A stretch of 64,000 bases of DNA from Vibrio sp. FE10 (GCF_030297155.1 NZ_AP028067.1:62001-126000), one strand, 5' to 3'; shown: positions 17,810 to 28,428, numbered from the stretch's first letter. Notes: generated by a model from the sequence alone, not told the origin. A program made the numbers and translations.

Positions 17810-18700
17810 ATGGATGTGAGTTATCGACAACTTAAAGCGTTTATTACTCTTGTTGAAACTAAAAGTTTTACAGCCGCGGCTGAACAAATACACATTACGC
17901 AATCTGCATTGAGCCAAATGATGCAAAAGCTTGCGGTACAAACTGCCTCAGAACTTATTGAGAAAAGAGGCCGAAAAATACTGCTAACTGAAACTGGTCG
18001 TACTTTCTACCAAGAAGCTTTGTTCATTGTTAACCGTTTGGATAAGTGGGAGTTGGAAAATAAAGCTCGTCAGCAAGGCTACCATCGAACGCTGGTTATC
18101 TCGTCTTTGTATTCAATGTGTTCTTCATTGGTTCCAAAAACCATCAGTGAGCTGAAAAGAACGCACCCATCTTTTTCGTTTCGGTTAATTGAGGAGCGAG
18201 TCAATGATATCCATAATTCAGTTCTAGAAGGACGTGCGGATATAGGTATTGGTACTCCCCCTAATAACTCGGAACTAAATTTTGAACTGCTGTTTCGTGA
18301 TCACTTATGCTTTACCTGTAATAAGGCTCATCACTTGAGTGCAGAGAGTGAAGTCAACTGGAAGCAGGCTCATCAATACGCATCCATAGGTATCAGTCCA
18401 GGAAATAGTTTAAGGACACTTGCTGATCAGGCATTTATACGAGCAGGCCTTACCTATGACCCTGAAATTAGTGCGTCTCACACTTCAACATTGCTTGGTA
18501 TGATCGATAGCGGTTTAGGTTCTGCTATTTTATCCTCAACCATCGCTTCATTACATGCTCATGAGAACTTAAGGTTTATCCCAATAGTAAAACCAATTCA
18601 ATATCGTTCAATTGGGCTAATTACGAGAAAAGAAACTCACCGACAGATCATCGATGAGTTTAATCTAATGCTCAGAAAGCAAGTCAGTCTCAAACTGTAG
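17810..18700 (+). CDS. LysR-family transcriptional regulator
   Basis: 296 residues with an N-terminal winged HTH (YRQLKAFITLVETKSFTAAA, then ITQSALSQMMQKL, residues 4-60) and a C-terminal periplasmic-binding-like effector domain (~90-290). Its stop codon lies only 10 bp from the end of the convergent AbgT-type transporter gene, so it may control the abgB/abgT-like pair, as AbgR does in E. coli, although there the regulator is divergent. The target is inference. Confidence 0.88.
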   Translation: MDVSYRQLKAFITLVETKSFTAAAEQIHITQSALSQMMQKLAVQTASELIEKRGRKILLTETGRTFYQEALFIVNRLDKWELENKARQQGYHRTLVISSLYSMCSSLVPKTISELKRTHPSFSFRLIEERVNDIHNSVLEGRADIGIGTPPNNSELNFELLFRDHLCFTCNKAHHLSAESEVNWKQAHQYASIGISPGNSLRTLADQAFIRAGLTYDPEISASHTSTLLGMIDSGLGSAILSSTIASLHAHENLRFIPIVKPIQYRSIGLITRKETHRQIIDEFNLMLRKQVSLKL

Positions 18701-18710
18701 TTTACGCGGT

Positions 18711-20243
18711 CTACATAGGTCCAACAGGTAGACCTAGCATGGTATAGGTCAAGAATACAGCTCCCCAGATCGTAAATAGAAAGAATGCGTATGGGACCAT
18801 CATAGCTAGAAATGTACCGAATTTTACGTTGGGGTTATATTTGGCTATCAACGCTAATACCATCGGCACGTAAGGGTTTGTTGGAGATATAATATTGGTT
18901 GTTGAGTCTGCGATTCGATAAGCCATCTGAGTATATTCAGGTGATATATCCAGTAGCATGAATAGTGGAATAAAGACTGGAGCCATGATTGCCCATTGAG
19001 CTGAACCACTGAAAACAATCAGATTCATGAACCCTGCAAGTATCATAAACATGGCTAACATTAACAGCTTTGGTACTTCAACTTGAGCGAGCATTTCAGC
19101 GCCATTCACCGCGAAAAATATAGCCAAGTTAGACCAATTAAACCAAGCAATAAATTGGGCAATAACAAAAACTAATACGATGTAGCCACCAATACCATGC
19201 AATGACTTCGCCATCAAATCGGGCACATCACTCGCTTTCTTTATCTCTCCTGCTTTTACACCGTAAACGACGGCATTCATAATGAAAAACGCCATAATTA
19301 TTGGGATTATGCCAGTAAGGAAGGGAGACGGAACTAAGCCGCCATCGGCATTTTTCAATGGTGAATCACTTGGAAACAGTAATGCCACCATTCCTAGTAT
19401 GAAAACAATTGATGCGTACCCAGACCATTTTAAAGCTCGTTTTTGAATGTCGGTGACACTATATGTCTCAGTATTTTCAGTACTCAGTGGAGACTCTTCG
19501 GCAGAACGTTTTGTTTGCTTATCAAATCGTGGTTCTATGTATTTGTCTGTTATGAGTGTTCCAAGTACGACCAAGAGAGGTACCGAAAGGAGCATGAAGT
19601 ACCAGTTAGCCGCGGGGCTAACTTCTACAGGTTCAACAATACGGGCTGCTTCTGTTGAAATACCGGAGAGTAAAACATCCGTTCCTGCGATAAATACGTT
19701 GGCAGTAAAGCCTGCGGCCACAGCAACAAAGCCTGCAGCAATTCCTACGACAGGGTTTCGATTGGTTGCAGAGAAAATGATGCCAGCTAAAGGAGGCACT
19801 AAGATAAACGCCGCATCAGATGCTAAGTTACCGATGATCCCGGTTAGAAATATAGAGGCGGTTACGAAGTTTTTGGGTGCGTTTAAAAGCGATTGCTTAA
19901 TAGCTGAGTCTGCTAATCCTACTTCTTGAACAAGCCCTACCGCGAGCATCATGCAAAGTACCAAACCAAGAGGTTTAAACGCGATAAAATTTGATACAGC
20001 TGAATTTAGAATGTACACAAACCCTTCGCCACTGAGCAGGTTTTTTACTTTGATTTCATCTCCGCTCAAAGGGTGCGTTATATTCCCACCAAAATTCGAC
20101 ACTATCCAAGACAAGAATATGACCGCTAAGCATAAGGTAATAAACATATAGAATGGATGGGGTATTCGGTCACCAAACTTCTCAATACGATCAATTATGC
20201 TGACTTTCTGAGGGAGTTGTTTTTGCTCTAGTAAACCTGACAT
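18711..20243 (-). CDS. AbgT-family transporter (p-aminobenzoyl-glutamate type)
   Basis: 510 residues, the usual AbgT length, with about 11-13 hydrophobic segments. Family features include RIPHPFYMFI near residue 26, GNLASDAAFILVPPLAG (~137-153) and TNIISPTNPYVPMV (~450). AbgT proteins import p-aminobenzoyl-glutamate or act as drug/sulfonamide efflux pumps. It sits 56 bp downstream of a peptidase M20 gene on the same strand, consistent with uptake followed by hydrolysis. Confidence 0.9.
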   Translation of the reverse strand: MSGLLEQKQLPQKVSIIDRIEKFGDRIPHPFYMFITLCLAVIFLSWIVSNFGGNITHPLSGDEIKVKNLLSGEGFVYILNSAVSNFIAFKPLGLVLCMMLAVGLVQEVGLADSAIKQSLLNAPKNFVTASIFLTGIIGNLASDAAFILVPPLAGIIFSATNRNPVVGIAAGFVAVAAGFTANVFIAGTDVLLSGISTEAARIVEPVEVSPAANWYFMLLSVPLLVVLGTLITDKYIEPRFDKQTKRSAEESPLSTENTETYSVTDIQKRALKWSGYASIVFILGMVALLFPSDSPLKNADGGLVPSPFLTGIIPIIMAFFIMNAVVYGVKAGEIKKASDVPDLMAKSLHGIGGYIVLVFVIAQFIAWFNWSNLAIFFAVNGAEMLAQVEVPKLLMLAMFMILAGFMNLIVFSGSAQWAIMAPVFIPLFMLLDISPEYTQMAYRIADSTTNIISPTNPYVPMVLALIAKYNPNVKFGTFLAMMVPYAFFLFTIWGAVFLTYTMLGLPVGPM

Positions 20244-20299
20244 TTCACACTCCTGTGATTATTGAGGGTCACCGTGACCCCTGTACTAATTTTTATGAG

Positions 20300-21472
20300 C
20301 TAGTTTTGTTGAAGTAGAGAGATGAAGTATGCGGCTCCGGTCGGTAACACTCGATCATTGAAATCGTAGTTCTTGTGGTGCAAGCCTATCGTTTCTCCAT
20401 TGATGGTTAATCCGTTGCCGATGAACCCATAACATCCCGGTACTTGGTCTAGAAAAAAAGAAAAGTCCTCACTGGCTAATAAAGCCTCACATGTTGCGTT
20501 AACCTGATCATTACCAACGACTGAAGAGGCGGCTTTCACTGCTGTCTCGACTTCGGGGAAGCTGTTGACGGTGGGTGGGTGAGATATTGGACCTAGGGAG
20601 AATTGTGCGGTCATGTCGAAAGCCATGGCAGTGTGAGAAACCAAAGTATCAAGTTGAGAGACCAAGCGGTCTCGCACATTTTGGGAGAGAGTTCTGAAGG
20701 TGCCACTCATTTGAGCGGTATCAGCGATAGCGTTAGTTGTCTCACCGCAATGTAACTGTGTGACTGAAACGACAAGCGGTTCAAACGGGCTATAAGTTCG
20801 ACTGACTAAGCCTTGTATACCTTGATAAATATGGGTCGCAACTAATAAAGGATCTTGAGTGTTTTGTGGTAGGCCCGCATGCCCACTTTTGCCATTAATC
20901 TGAATAAAGAGACGATCGGAACTTGCCATTATCGGTCCTTCTTTGAATGCGAAATGCCCTTCTGGTATTCCTGGCATGTTATGAAGTGCGTAACATGCAT
21001 CTAACGGATAGCACTCAAGTAAGCCATCCTGAAGCATTTTTTGCGCGCCACCAACGCCTTCTTCAGCGGGTTGAAAAATGAGTACGGCTTTACCATTAAA
21101 TTGACGATTTTTTGCGAGGTATTTTGCTGCATATAGCAGCATTGTGGTATGTCCATCATGCCCACATGCGTGCATTTTTCCTGCCTGACAAGAACGGTGA
21201 GAAAAGCTGTTTTCTTCGTGGATCGGCAATGCGTCCAGATCGGCTCTTAAGCCTAAAGTTTTTCCGTCACCGAGTACCCCTTGGATAACCGCAACAACGC
21301 CTGTTCCTCCAAAGCGAGAGTCTATTTGTTCAACGCCATATTCCTTGAGCTTGGCGATTACCATACTTTGTGTGTTGTGCTCTTCAAAACCCAGTTCTGG
21401 GTGTTGATGAATATTTCGTCTAATTTCTACCATTTCTGGTAGCCACTCTTCTAGTTCTTGTAATAGGGACAC
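20300..21472 (-). CDS. M20D amidohydrolase (AbgB/HipO-like)
   Basis: About 390 residues. The metal site motifs of M20D peptidases are present: GLRADLDALP (~87), MHACGHDGHTTML (~110-122) and QPAEEGVGGA (~145). Members hydrolyse N-acyl or p-aminobenzoyl amino acids; pairing with the AbgT-type transporter supports an aminobenzoyl-glutamate or related amide as substrate. The frame opens at ATG 21511, but GTG 21472 has AAGGA six bases upstream and gives the usual family N-terminus, so it is chosen. Confidence 0.87.
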   Translation of the reverse strand: MSLLQELEEWLPEMVEIRRNIHQHPELGFEEHNTQSMVIAKLKEYGVEQIDSRFGGTGVVAVIQGVLGDGKTLGLRADLDALPIHEENSFSHRSCQAGKMHACGHDGHTTMLLYAAKYLAKNRQFNGKAVLIFQPAEEGVGGAQKMLQDGLLECYPLDACYALHNMPGIPEGHFAFKEGPIMASSDRLFIQINGKSGHAGLPQNTQDPLLVATHIYQGIQGLVSRTYSPFEPLVVSVTQLHCGETTNAIADTAQMSGTFRTLSQNVRDRLVSQLDTLVSHTAMAFDMTAQFSLGPISHPPTVNSFPEVETAVKAASSVVGNDQVNATCEALLASEDFSFFLDQVPGCYGFIGNGLTINGETIGLHHKNYDFNDRVLPTGAAYFISLLQQN

Positions 21473-21698
21473 GTCATTTCCTTGGGTAACATTTTCATAA
21501 CATATAATCATGACGGTGTCGTATTACCTAGTTGGATGCGTAATAGTCTTATTAGTAAAACTTATAGCAATCTATATCGAACTTTTTGATGTGGTGTTTT
21601 TGAGTATCGGAGGTGTTGGGGTTATTCGCTGAAAATGACTTCAGTGAAATATTAGTTAACTAATATGACTCTAGAGGTAGATGCTTAATAATTAAAAT

Positions 21699-21730
21699 AA
21701 AAATGGCGAGTCATAGGACTCGCCATTTTT
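21699..21730. terminator. terminator downstream of the second DMT transporter gene
   Basis: A perfect 14-bp stem AAAAATGGCGAGTC / GACTCGCCATTTTT with loop ATAG works on either strand. It closes the transporter gene ending at 21801. Confidence 0.92.
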
Positions 21731-21800
21731 GTCTTTAAAGCTTGCTATCGCTGATCACTTTGGAGAGTGAGTATTGCGAGAGTTTTAGTTTCGTTAGTTA

Positions 21801-22709
21801 TCAACTTTCAGGGCTGAGGTTGTTTTTCTTCTTTCCCCATTTGATCTGCTGGATAACAAGACCAGCAATTATCAGCATCAAACCAAACAATGTTGCCGGG
21901 TGAATCTCTTCGCCAATAATGGTTGAAAGTAGCATTAGCGAGATAAATGGTGAGGCAAAAATTAGGTTGCTGATACGTGCCGTATTGTTGGTTAGCTTGA
22001 GTGCTGATAGCCACAAGACAAAGGTAATACCCATCTCGAACAGGCCAACGTAAGTCACCGCCATCCAACCTTTCGCTGTTATTTGGCTAAAGCTTTCACC
22101 TTCGTAAATAGTTAAACCAATCGCGAATGGCAACGCCACTAAGAAACCAAGCAGCACGCCAACCACAGGGTCAGCTTTGTTCTTAGTATTTAAAATCCAG
22201 TAACCCGCCCACAGCAACGTGGAAAGCAGAGCCAGTGCTACACCGAGTGGGCTATCGAACTGCATGCCTAACACATCACCTTTGGTGGCAATCACTACCA
22301 CACCTGCATAGCTGAAGGTACACGCCACCCAATCTTGTTTACGAATTTTTTGCCCTAGAAATACCGCTGCCATTAAAGTCAGCGTGATCGCCCAACTGTA
22401 GTTGATGGCTTGTGCTTGAGATGCAGGCAACAGGTCGTAGGCTTTGAATAGAATCAGGTAATAAGCTAGAGGATTCACTAAACCAAGCAGTAAGTAATAC
22501 CAAGGGTTTGAAAGAAACGTAGTACTCAGTTGAGAGAGCTTGCCTTGAAACGCACAAACGGCGATCAGCGCAATCGACGACACAATGCTGGCGATGGTCA
22601 GCATTTGAATCGGTGAAAACTCAGCAAGGGTCAGCTTAAAAGCAGTAGCGACTGTTGACCACAGCAATACCGCAGCAAGGCCAAAGCCCAAGGCACGACG
22701 TTCGTTCAT
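21801..22709 (-). CDS. EamA/DMT-family transporter
   Basis: 302 residues with ten predicted membrane helices in two EamA repeats (ALGFGLAAVLLWSTVATAFK at the start; second repeat from ~155, LGVALALLSTLLWAGYWIL). Drug/metabolite transporter superfamily, substrate unknown; it is not closely similar to the DMT gene at 13.4 kb. It is divergent from rmuC with a 138-bp gap. Confidence 0.85.
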   Translation of the reverse strand: MNERRALGFGLAAVLLWSTVATAFKLTLAEFSPIQMLTIASIVSSIALIAVCAFQGKLSQLSTTFLSNPWYYLLLGLVNPLAYYLILFKAYDLLPASQAQAINYSWAITLTLMAAVFLGQKIRKQDWVACTFSYAGVVVIATKGDVLGMQFDSPLGVALALLSTLLWAGYWILNTKNKADPVVGVLLGFLVALPFAIGLTIYEGESFSQITAKGWMAVTYVGLFEMGITFVLWLSALKLTNNTARISNLIFASPFISLMLLSTIIGEEIHPATLFGLMLIIAGLVIQQIKWGKKKNNLSPES

Positions 22710-22847
22710 AGCAACTCATTCTAATTTGATGGGACAGAATACGGAGCGCCTAGTCTATCTGTCGAATTTTAATACGGCAAACTGGACATTTATCCAGTAT
22801 CAAAATACCATTTAATGAGTTATTTCCAATTAGGCTAAATCATTATC

Positions 22848-24380
22848 ATGCAATGGATTATCGAACATCAGGCAACGCTTATGGCTGCTATTTCCGGCGC
22901 GCTCGTCAGCGGCGGTGTGGTGGGCTGGTGGATCAAACAGAAGTTCTCTTTTCAGCAGCGACTTCTTGAACAGCAACTCGAGTCCGACCGTTTGCTGCAT
23001 GAGTCTCAACAATCTCAGCTCAAATCCTCGCTCGCAGAGGCGCAACAAGAGCTCAATGAGTTGGATGATGACCGAGACAAAGCGGCATTTGAACTTAAGC
23101 AGGCACATGGCAAGGTGATGGCTGCGATGGAGAAGCTGCGCTATTTTGAAGCCGTGAAGCAAGAGCGTCAGCAGTATGCCGATGATATCAATGTTCTTAA
23201 GGAGCATAAGTCTGAGTTGGAGGCAGAGCTTCGCGAGCAAGAAGCTAGGCACGACCAAGAAAATCTCGCCAACAGTGAAAAACTACAGCTGTTAGAGCAA
23301 GCAGAATCTCGATTGAAGCAACAGTTTGAACTGTTAGCAAATCAACTGTTTGAGAGCAAAACCGCCAAGGTCGATCAGCAGAACAAGCAGAGCCTCGAAG
23401 GTTTGTTATCACCGCTGAGAGAGCAGTTGGAGGGCTTTAAGAAGCAGGTTAATGATAGCTTCAGTCAAGAAGCCAAAGAGCGTCACACCTTAGTGCATGA
23501 GCTTAAAAACCTGCAGCGCCTCAATGAGAGCATGACGCGTGAAGCGGTTAACCTGACTCAGGCGTTAAAGGGTGATAATAAACAACAAGGTAATTGGGGT
23601 GAAGTGGTACTGGCTCGTGTGTTGGCGGATTCTGGCTTACGAGAAGGCCATGAATATCAAACTCAGGTGAACTTGCAAAACGATGCCGGCAAGCGTTACC
23701 AACCGGATGTGATCGTACATTTGCCACAAGATAAGCAGGTGGTGGTGGATTCGAAAATGGCTTTGGTGGCATTTGAGCGCTACTTCAACGCTGAGACCGA
23801 TCAACAACGCGACGCAGCACTGCGTGATCATTTAGCTTCATTGCGCGCGCATATTAAAGGCTTGAGTCAGAAAGATTATCATCAGCTCAAAGGCATACAG
23901 AGCCTTGATTATGTATTGATGTTTATCCCAGTCGAACCAGCATTCCAAGTCGCGATTCAAGCTGATCCTAGCTTGGTCAAAGACGCGATGGAACAAAACA
24001 TTATCTTGGTCAGCCCTACGACCTTGCTGGTGGCACTGCGTACCATTGATAACCTGTGGCGTAACGAAAGACAGAACCAGAATGCACAAATCATTGCAGA
24101 GCGAGCTAGCAAGCTTTACGACAAGCTTCGCTTGTTTGTTGATGATATGGAAGGTCTGGGTAGCTCATTAGACAGAGCCAACCAAAGCTACCAAGGTGCC
24201 ATGAATAAGCTGGTGACTGGGCGTGGTAACGTGATTCGTCAGGCAGAAAGCTTCAAGCAATTGGGTGTTGAGGTGAAGAAACCTATCTCGGTTGGCTTGG
24301 CGGAAATTGCTCAAAATGAGGCTTTTTCAGAAAATGCCTCCTTAGTAGAAAGACAACCCGCTGAGGATAAAGTAAACTAA
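22848..24380 (+). CDS. rmuC: DNA recombination protein RmuC
   Basis: 510 residues. An N-terminal membrane anchor (ATLMAAISGALVSGGVVGWW) is followed by a long coiled coil (~25-210) and the RmuC domain (~215-430, QGNWGEVVLARVLADSGLREG ... VVDSKMALVAFERY). The family is a predicted nuclease-fold protein that limits rearrangements at inverted repeats. It is upstream of ubiE as in many gammaproteobacteria. Confidence 0.92.
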   Translation: MQWIIEHQATLMAAISGALVSGGVVGWWIKQKFSFQQRLLEQQLESDRLLHESQQSQLKSSLAEAQQELNELDDDRDKAAFELKQAHGKVMAAMEKLRYFEAVKQERQQYADDINVLKEHKSELEAELREQEARHDQENLANSEKLQLLEQAESRLKQQFELLANQLFESKTAKVDQQNKQSLEGLLSPLREQLEGFKKQVNDSFSQEAKERHTLVHELKNLQRLNESMTREAVNLTQALKGDNKQQGNWGEVVLARVLADSGLREGHEYQTQVNLQNDAGKRYQPDVIVHLPQDKQVVVDSKMALVAFERYFNAETDQQRDAALRDHLASLRAHIKGLSQKDYHQLKGIQSLDYVLMFIPVEPAFQVAIQADPSLVKDAMEQNIILVSPTTLLVALRTIDNLWRNERQNQNAQIIAERASKLYDKLRLFVDDMEGLGSSLDRANQSYQGAMNKLVTGRGNVIRQAESFKQLGVEVKKPISVGLAEIAQNEAFSENASLVERQPAEDKVN

Positions 24381-24430
24381 TCGGCCGCAGCGCCTCTAAA
24401 TAGAGAGTGTACTGTCGATGAGAACTTACC

Positions 24431-25225
24431 ATGGTAGATAACAGCATTATGGACACAAGCGTGCAGACAAATTCAGCAGTAGAGTCAGAAACCACACACT
24501 TTGGTTTCGAAACAGTCGCGAAAGACCAGAAAGTCGCGAAAGTAGCAGAGGTATTTCACTCTGTAGCCGCTAAATACGACATCATGAATGACTTAATGTC
24601 GGGTGGTGTTCACCGCTTGTGGAAGCGATTCACGATTGATTGCAGCGGCGTTCGCCCGGGTCAACGTATCCTAGATCTTGGTGGTGGTACTGGTGACCTG
24701 ACTGCGAAATTCTCGCGTATCGTTGGTGAAAAAGGCCACGTGGTTCTTGCTGATATCAACAACTCAATGCTGAATGTTGGCCGCGATAAACTGCGTGATA
24801 GCGGCATTGTTGGCAACGTACACTACGTTCAAGCTAATGCTGAAGAGCTGCCATTCCCAGACAACTACTTTGATTGTATTACCATCAGCTTCTGTCTGCG
24901 TAATGTTACCGATAAAGACCAAGCGCTGCGTTCAATGTACCGCGTGCTTAAGCCAGGTGGCCGTCTGTTGGTTCTTGAGTTTTCTAAGCCAGTGCTTGAA
25001 CCACTATCAAAGGTTTACGATGCATACTCTTTCCACCTATTGCCAAAAATGGGTGAGTTGATTGCTAACGATGCAGACAGCTATCGTTACCTTGCAGAAT
25101 CAATCCGTATGCACCCTAACCAAGAAACCTTGGAAGGTATGATGCAAGAAGCGGGTTTTGAAAATACTAAATACTTCAACCTAACGGGCGGCATTGTTGC
25201 GCTGCACCGCGGCTACAAGTTCTAG
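24431..25225 (+). CDS. ubiE: ubiquinone/menaquinone biosynthesis C-methyltransferase UbiE
   Basis: 264 residues. UbiE catalyses the SAM-dependent C-methylation steps in ubiquinone and menaquinone synthesis. The SAM motif is [15 protein letters not shown] (~76-90), with further conserved [17 protein letters not shown] and [15 protein letters not shown]. The N-terminus is some 13 residues longer than E. coli UbiE, which also begins MVD. It is first in a ubiE-ubiJ-ubiB-tatABC cluster on one strand. Confidence 0.96.
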   Translation: MVDNSIMDTSVQTNSAVESETTHFGFETVAKDQKVAKVAEVFHSVAAKYDIMNDLMSGGVHRLWKRFTIDCSGVRPGQRILDLGGGTGDLTAKFSRIVGEKGHVVLADINNSMLNVGRDKLRDSGIVGNVHYVQANAEELPFPDNYFDCITISFCLRNVTDKDQALRSMYRVLKPGGRLLVLEFSKPVLEPLSKVYDAYSFHLLPKMGELIANDADSYRYLAESIRMHPNQETLEGMMQEAGFENTKYFNLTGGIVALHRGYKF

Positions 25226-25275
25226 TCGAACTTGGTAGCAGGCTCGTAGAGTGTGCTAAAAAATAAGAATAAAGA

Positions 25276-25308
25276 TAGAACGGATAGGTTAACGCTTATC
25301 CGTTTTCA
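25276..25308 (+). terminator. hairpin between ubiE and ubiJ
   Basis: The arms AACGGATA and TATCCGTT pair across GGTTAACGCT and are followed by a short T tract. It may attenuate transcription within the ubi cluster rather than end it. Confidence 0.45.
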
Positions 25309-25323
25309 AAGGTAAGGACAGTC

Positions 25324-25929
25324 ATGCCATTTGATCCATTGGTCACCGCGGTTATTGAAACCTCTTTAAACACTCTTGTGAACGATGATCCAGCTTTGGT
25401 TCGTCGTTTGTCTCGTTTAAAGGGGCAGATCATTCAAGTTAATTTGAAAGAGCTGAATAAAACTCTCACTTTCGTTTTTAGCCAACAAATTGATGTGTTG
25501 TCTGACTACGAAGGACAACCTGATTGCTACCTATCTTTGAATTTATCGGTACTGCCAGAACTGCGTGAGCAATCGAATATCACCAAACTGATCAAGCAAG
25601 ATAAGCTGATCTTAGAAGGTGATATTCAACTGGCTCAGAAATTTGCTCAGCTAATGACAGACTGCAAGCCTGACTTGGAAGAGTGGCTATCGCGCGTGAC
25701 GGGCGATGTGGTTGCTCATACCTTGGTACAAGGCGTTAAGAATGTTGGTGGCCTTGTTGCTAAACAAGCCACTAAGCATCAAAACCATCTCGCTCAGGTA
25801 TTAACTGAAGAGTGGAAGATTGCACCAGCGGCCTTAGAAGTTGTACATTTTTGCGATCAGGTTGATGACGTGAAAAGCTCAGCTGCACGTCTTGAAGCTA
25901 AATTGAACGCTCTGTTGGAGAAAGCATGA
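25324..25929 (+). CDS. ubiJ: ubiquinone biosynthesis accessory factor UbiJ
   Basis: 201 residues with an N-terminal SCP2 sterol-binding-like domain (~15-115), which binds lipids and supports the soluble Ubi complex, and a helical C-terminal tail. AAGGA precedes the ATG. The last codons overlap the ubiB start by four bases (ATGA), indicating coupled translation. Confidence 0.92.
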   Translation: MPFDPLVTAVIETSLNTLVNDDPALVRRLSRLKGQIIQVNLKELNKTLTFVFSQQIDVLSDYEGQPDCYLSLNLSVLPELREQSNITKLIKQDKLILEGDIQLAQKFAQLMTDCKPDLEEWLSRVTGDVVAHTLVQGVKNVGGLVAKQATKHQNHLAQVLTEEWKIAPAALEVVHFCDQVDDVKSSAARLEAKLNALLEKA

Positions 25930-27560
25930 CCCCAACAGAACTGAAACGTCTTTATCATATTATCAAGGTACAGTTGGAATACGGCCTTGATGAATTGATG
26001 CCTGAGCACCAGTTGACCAAAGCCCCTTTGTTGGCACGAAAGTCTCTGTTTTGGCTCAAGAATAAACATCAAGATAAAGAGTTAGGTCACCGCTTGCGTT
26101 TAGCGTTGCAAGAATTAGGGCCTGTTTGGATTAAGTTTGGTCAGATGATGTCAACGCGTCGCGACCTATTTCCTCCTCATATCGCTGATCAGCTGGCGCT
26201 ATTGCAAGACCAAGTGGCGCCATTTGATGGTCAATTGGCTAAGCGAGATATGGAAAAAGCCCTCGGTGGTAGCCTAGATAACTGGTTTACCGACTTTGAT
26301 ATCGAGCCACTGGCTTCAGCTTCTATCGCTCAGGTGCATACTGCGAAACTCAAAGAGAACGGTCGTGAGATTGTTCTTAAGGTAATTCGCCCTGATATTC
26401 GCCCGGTGATTGATGCAGATCTAAAACTGATGCACCGAATGGCGCGTATAGTCGCTAAGTCGCTTCCTGAAGCACGTCGTTTGAAACCTGTTGAGGTAGT
26501 TCACGAGTACGAGAAAACGTTACTGGATGAACTAGACCTGCGCCGCGAGGCAGCGAATGCGATTCAACTACGACGTAATTTTGAAGGCAGCGAAGAGCTG
26601 TATGTACCAGAGGTTATTCCTGATTTAAGCAGTGAAACCTTGATGGTGTCAGAGCGCATCTATGGTATTCAAGTTTCAGATATTGAAACGCTGAACGCCA
26701 ACGGCACTAACATGAAATTGCTGGCTGAACGTGGTGTGACGGTATTCTTCACCCAAGTGTTCCGCGACAGCTTTTTCCATGCAGACATGCACCCGGGCAA
26801 CGTATTCGTTAACCCAGAAAATCCAGATAACCCGCAGTGGATTGGCTTGGATTGTGGCATTGTCGGCACGCTTAATAGCGAAGATAAGCGTTATTTAGCC
26901 GAAAACCTGCTGGCTTTCTTTAATCGAGATTACCGAAAAGTCGCCGAGCTTCACGTTGATTCGGGGTGGGTTCCACACGATACCAACGTCAACGATTTCG
27001 AATTCGCGATTCGCATGGTGTGTGAGCCGATTTTTGCAAAACCACTTGGCGAGATCTCATTTGGCCATGTGTTGCTAAACTTATTTAATACAGCAAGACG
27101 TTTCAACATGGAGGTTCAACCTCAGTTGGTGCTTCTGCAGAAGACCTTGTTGTATGTGGAAGGCCTAGGCCGCCAGTTGTATCCGCAACTTGATTTGTGG
27201 GCAACGGCTAAACCTTTCCTTGAAACCTGGATGATGAATCAGGTGGGGCCGCAAGCTGTGATTAACGCAGTAAAAGAGCGCGCGCCATTCTGGGCAGAAA
27301 AACTGCCAGAGCTGCCAGAGTTACTTTATGACAGCTTGCGCCAAGGTAAAGCGATGAACCACAGAATGGATCAGCTTTATCAAGGCTATAGAGATAGTAA
27401 GCGTCAGCAAGCAACTGGAAAGTTTTTGTTTGGCGTTGGAGCAACTTTAGTCGTATGCTCCGCAATATTAGTTTCAAGCCCTTATGAGCAGCTATCTATG
27501 GGCTGTGGCATCGCAGGTGTCACATTTTGGCTGCTAAGTTGGCGAGCTTACCGTCGTTAG
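25926..27560 (+). CDS. ubiB: ubiquinone biosynthesis regulatory kinase-like protein UbiB
   Basis: 544 residues of the ABC1/ADCK/UbiB atypical kinase family. The KxGQ motif is seen as [13 protein letters not shown] (~73-85), with the catalytic HADMHPGN near residue 284 and the metal-binding DCG near 305. Two C-terminal transmembrane helices ([19 protein letters not shown] and [14 protein letters not shown]) anchor it in the inner membrane. It probably acts as an ATPase that helps extract or deliver ubiquinone precursors. Confidence 0.95.
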   Translation: MTPTELKRLYHIIKVQLEYGLDELMPEHQLTKAPLLARKSLFWLKNKHQDKELGHRLRLALQELGPVWIKFGQMMSTRRDLFPPHIADQLALLQDQVAPFDGQLAKRDMEKALGGSLDNWFTDFDIEPLASASIAQVHTAKLKENGREIVLKVIRPDIRPVIDADLKLMHRMARIVAKSLPEARRLKPVEVVHEYEKTLLDELDLRREAANAIQLRRNFEGSEELYVPEVIPDLSSETLMVSERIYGIQVSDIETLNANGTNMKLLAERGVTVFFTQVFRDSFFHADMHPGNVFVNPENPDNPQWIGLDCGIVGTLNSEDKRYLAENLLAFFNRDYRKVAELHVDSGWVPHDTNVNDFEFAIRMVCEPIFAKPLGEISFGHVLLNLFNTARRFNMEVQPQLVLLQKTLLYVEGLGRQLYPQLDLWATAKPFLETWMMNQVGPQAVINAVKERAPFWAEKLPELPELLYDSLRQGKAMNHRMDQLYQGYRDSKRQQATGKFLFGVGATLVVCSAILVSSPYEQLSMGCGIAGVTFWLLSWRAYRR

Positions 27561-27614
27561 ACAGTAGACTTCCTTAATATTTTTTATGTGTAGACAGACC
27601 CGAGGACAATGACA

Positions 27615-27869
27615 ATGGGTGGTATCAGTATTTGGCAACTTCTAATCATTGCTGTAATTGTAATTTTGCTATTCGGAACGAAGAAGCTGCGCGGCATGGG
27701 CGGTGACTTAGGTTCAGCGGTTAAAGGCTTCAAAAAAGCAATGAGCGATGAAGATAAGCCTGCAGATAAGAAAGATGCAGACTTTGAACCAAAGAATATT
27801 GAACAGCAGAAGAAAGAAGCTAGCGCTGAAACAACTGCTGAAACAAAGAAAGACAAAGAGCAGGCGTAA
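27615..27869 (+). CDS. tatA: Sec-independent protein translocase subunit TatA
   Basis: TatA forms the pore-like oligomer of the twin-arginine translocase. It is 84 residues from ATG 27615 ([20 protein letters not shown], one N-terminal helix), followed by the amphipathic helix [20 protein letters not shown] and a charged Lys/Glu tail. An in-frame ATG at 27609 exists, but GAGG is spaced properly only for 27615, matching the E. coli N-terminus. Confidence 0.95.
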   Translation: MGGISIWQLLIIAVIVILLFGTKKLRGMGGDLGSAVKGFKKAMSDEDKPADKKDADFEPKNIEQQKKEASAETTAETKKDKEQA

Positions 27870-27872
27870 ATC

Positions 27873-28280
27873 GTGTTTGATATCGGTTTTTGGGAACTGG
27901 TATTAATATCTGTCGTTGGGTTAGTGGTTTTAGGGCCTGAGCGTTTGCCCGTTGCAATTCGCAGTATCTCCAAGTTTGTTGGGCAAGCGAAAAGCATGGC
28001 AAATAGTGTGAAAGATGAACTTTCTCATGAGCTTAAGGTGCAAGAACTGCAAGAAAACCTACGCAAGGCGGAAAAAATGGGTATGGAAGATTTATCTCCA
28101 GACCTAAAAGCGTCAGTCGATGAACTCAAGCAGGCCGCTGCTGAGGTTCAACGTCCGTATGCTAAGCCTGAGTCTGATAAGCCAAGTGAGACTAAACCTA
28201 GTGTCACGGAAACTGTTGAATCTGAAACCATTCAGGTCAACAGAGAAGCTTCAGCACCGTCAGATAAGAAAGCCGAATAG
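27873..28280 (+). CDS. tatB: Sec-independent protein translocase subunit TatB
   Basis: 135 residues from GTG 27873, three bases after the tatA stop. [25 protein letters not shown] is the typical TatB membrane helix and hinge, followed by an amphipathic helix and a Pro/Glu/Lys-rich tail. TatB receives twin-arginine precursors together with TatC. Confidence 0.94.
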   Translation: MFDIGFWELVLISVVGLVVLGPERLPVAIRSISKFVGQAKSMANSVKDELSHELKVQELQENLRKAEKMGMEDLSPDLKASVDELKQAAAEVQRPYAKPESDKPSETKPSVTETVESETIQVNREASAPSDKKAE

Positions 28281-28288
28281 TCTCGCAA

Positions 28289-28384
28289 GGAGGAGTCGCC
28301 GGATACTTGAGTCGCTAGATGTTTAAGTCGATAGCTATTCAAGTAGATATCAATTCAAGTGGATACCAATTCAACTGGATAGAT
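28289..28384 (+). repeat. degenerate 16-bp tandem array between tatB and tatC
   Basis: Five units of exactly 16 bp (28305-28320, 28321-28336, 28337-28352, 28353-28368, 28369-28384), plus a weaker one before, share a pattern like ATTCAAGTGGATAGCA. The array fills most of the 148-bp gap between tatB and tatC. Confidence 0.7.
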
Positions 28385-28428
28385 AGGTGTGCGGCTCCTT
28401 TTCGATCTTCCTGTTTAAGAGGTTTGAC

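Noticed and set aside
17663..17941. 92-codon minus-strand ORF at the LysR promoter
   Set aside because: It overlaps the LysR start antisense, has no ribosome site and no recognisable features.
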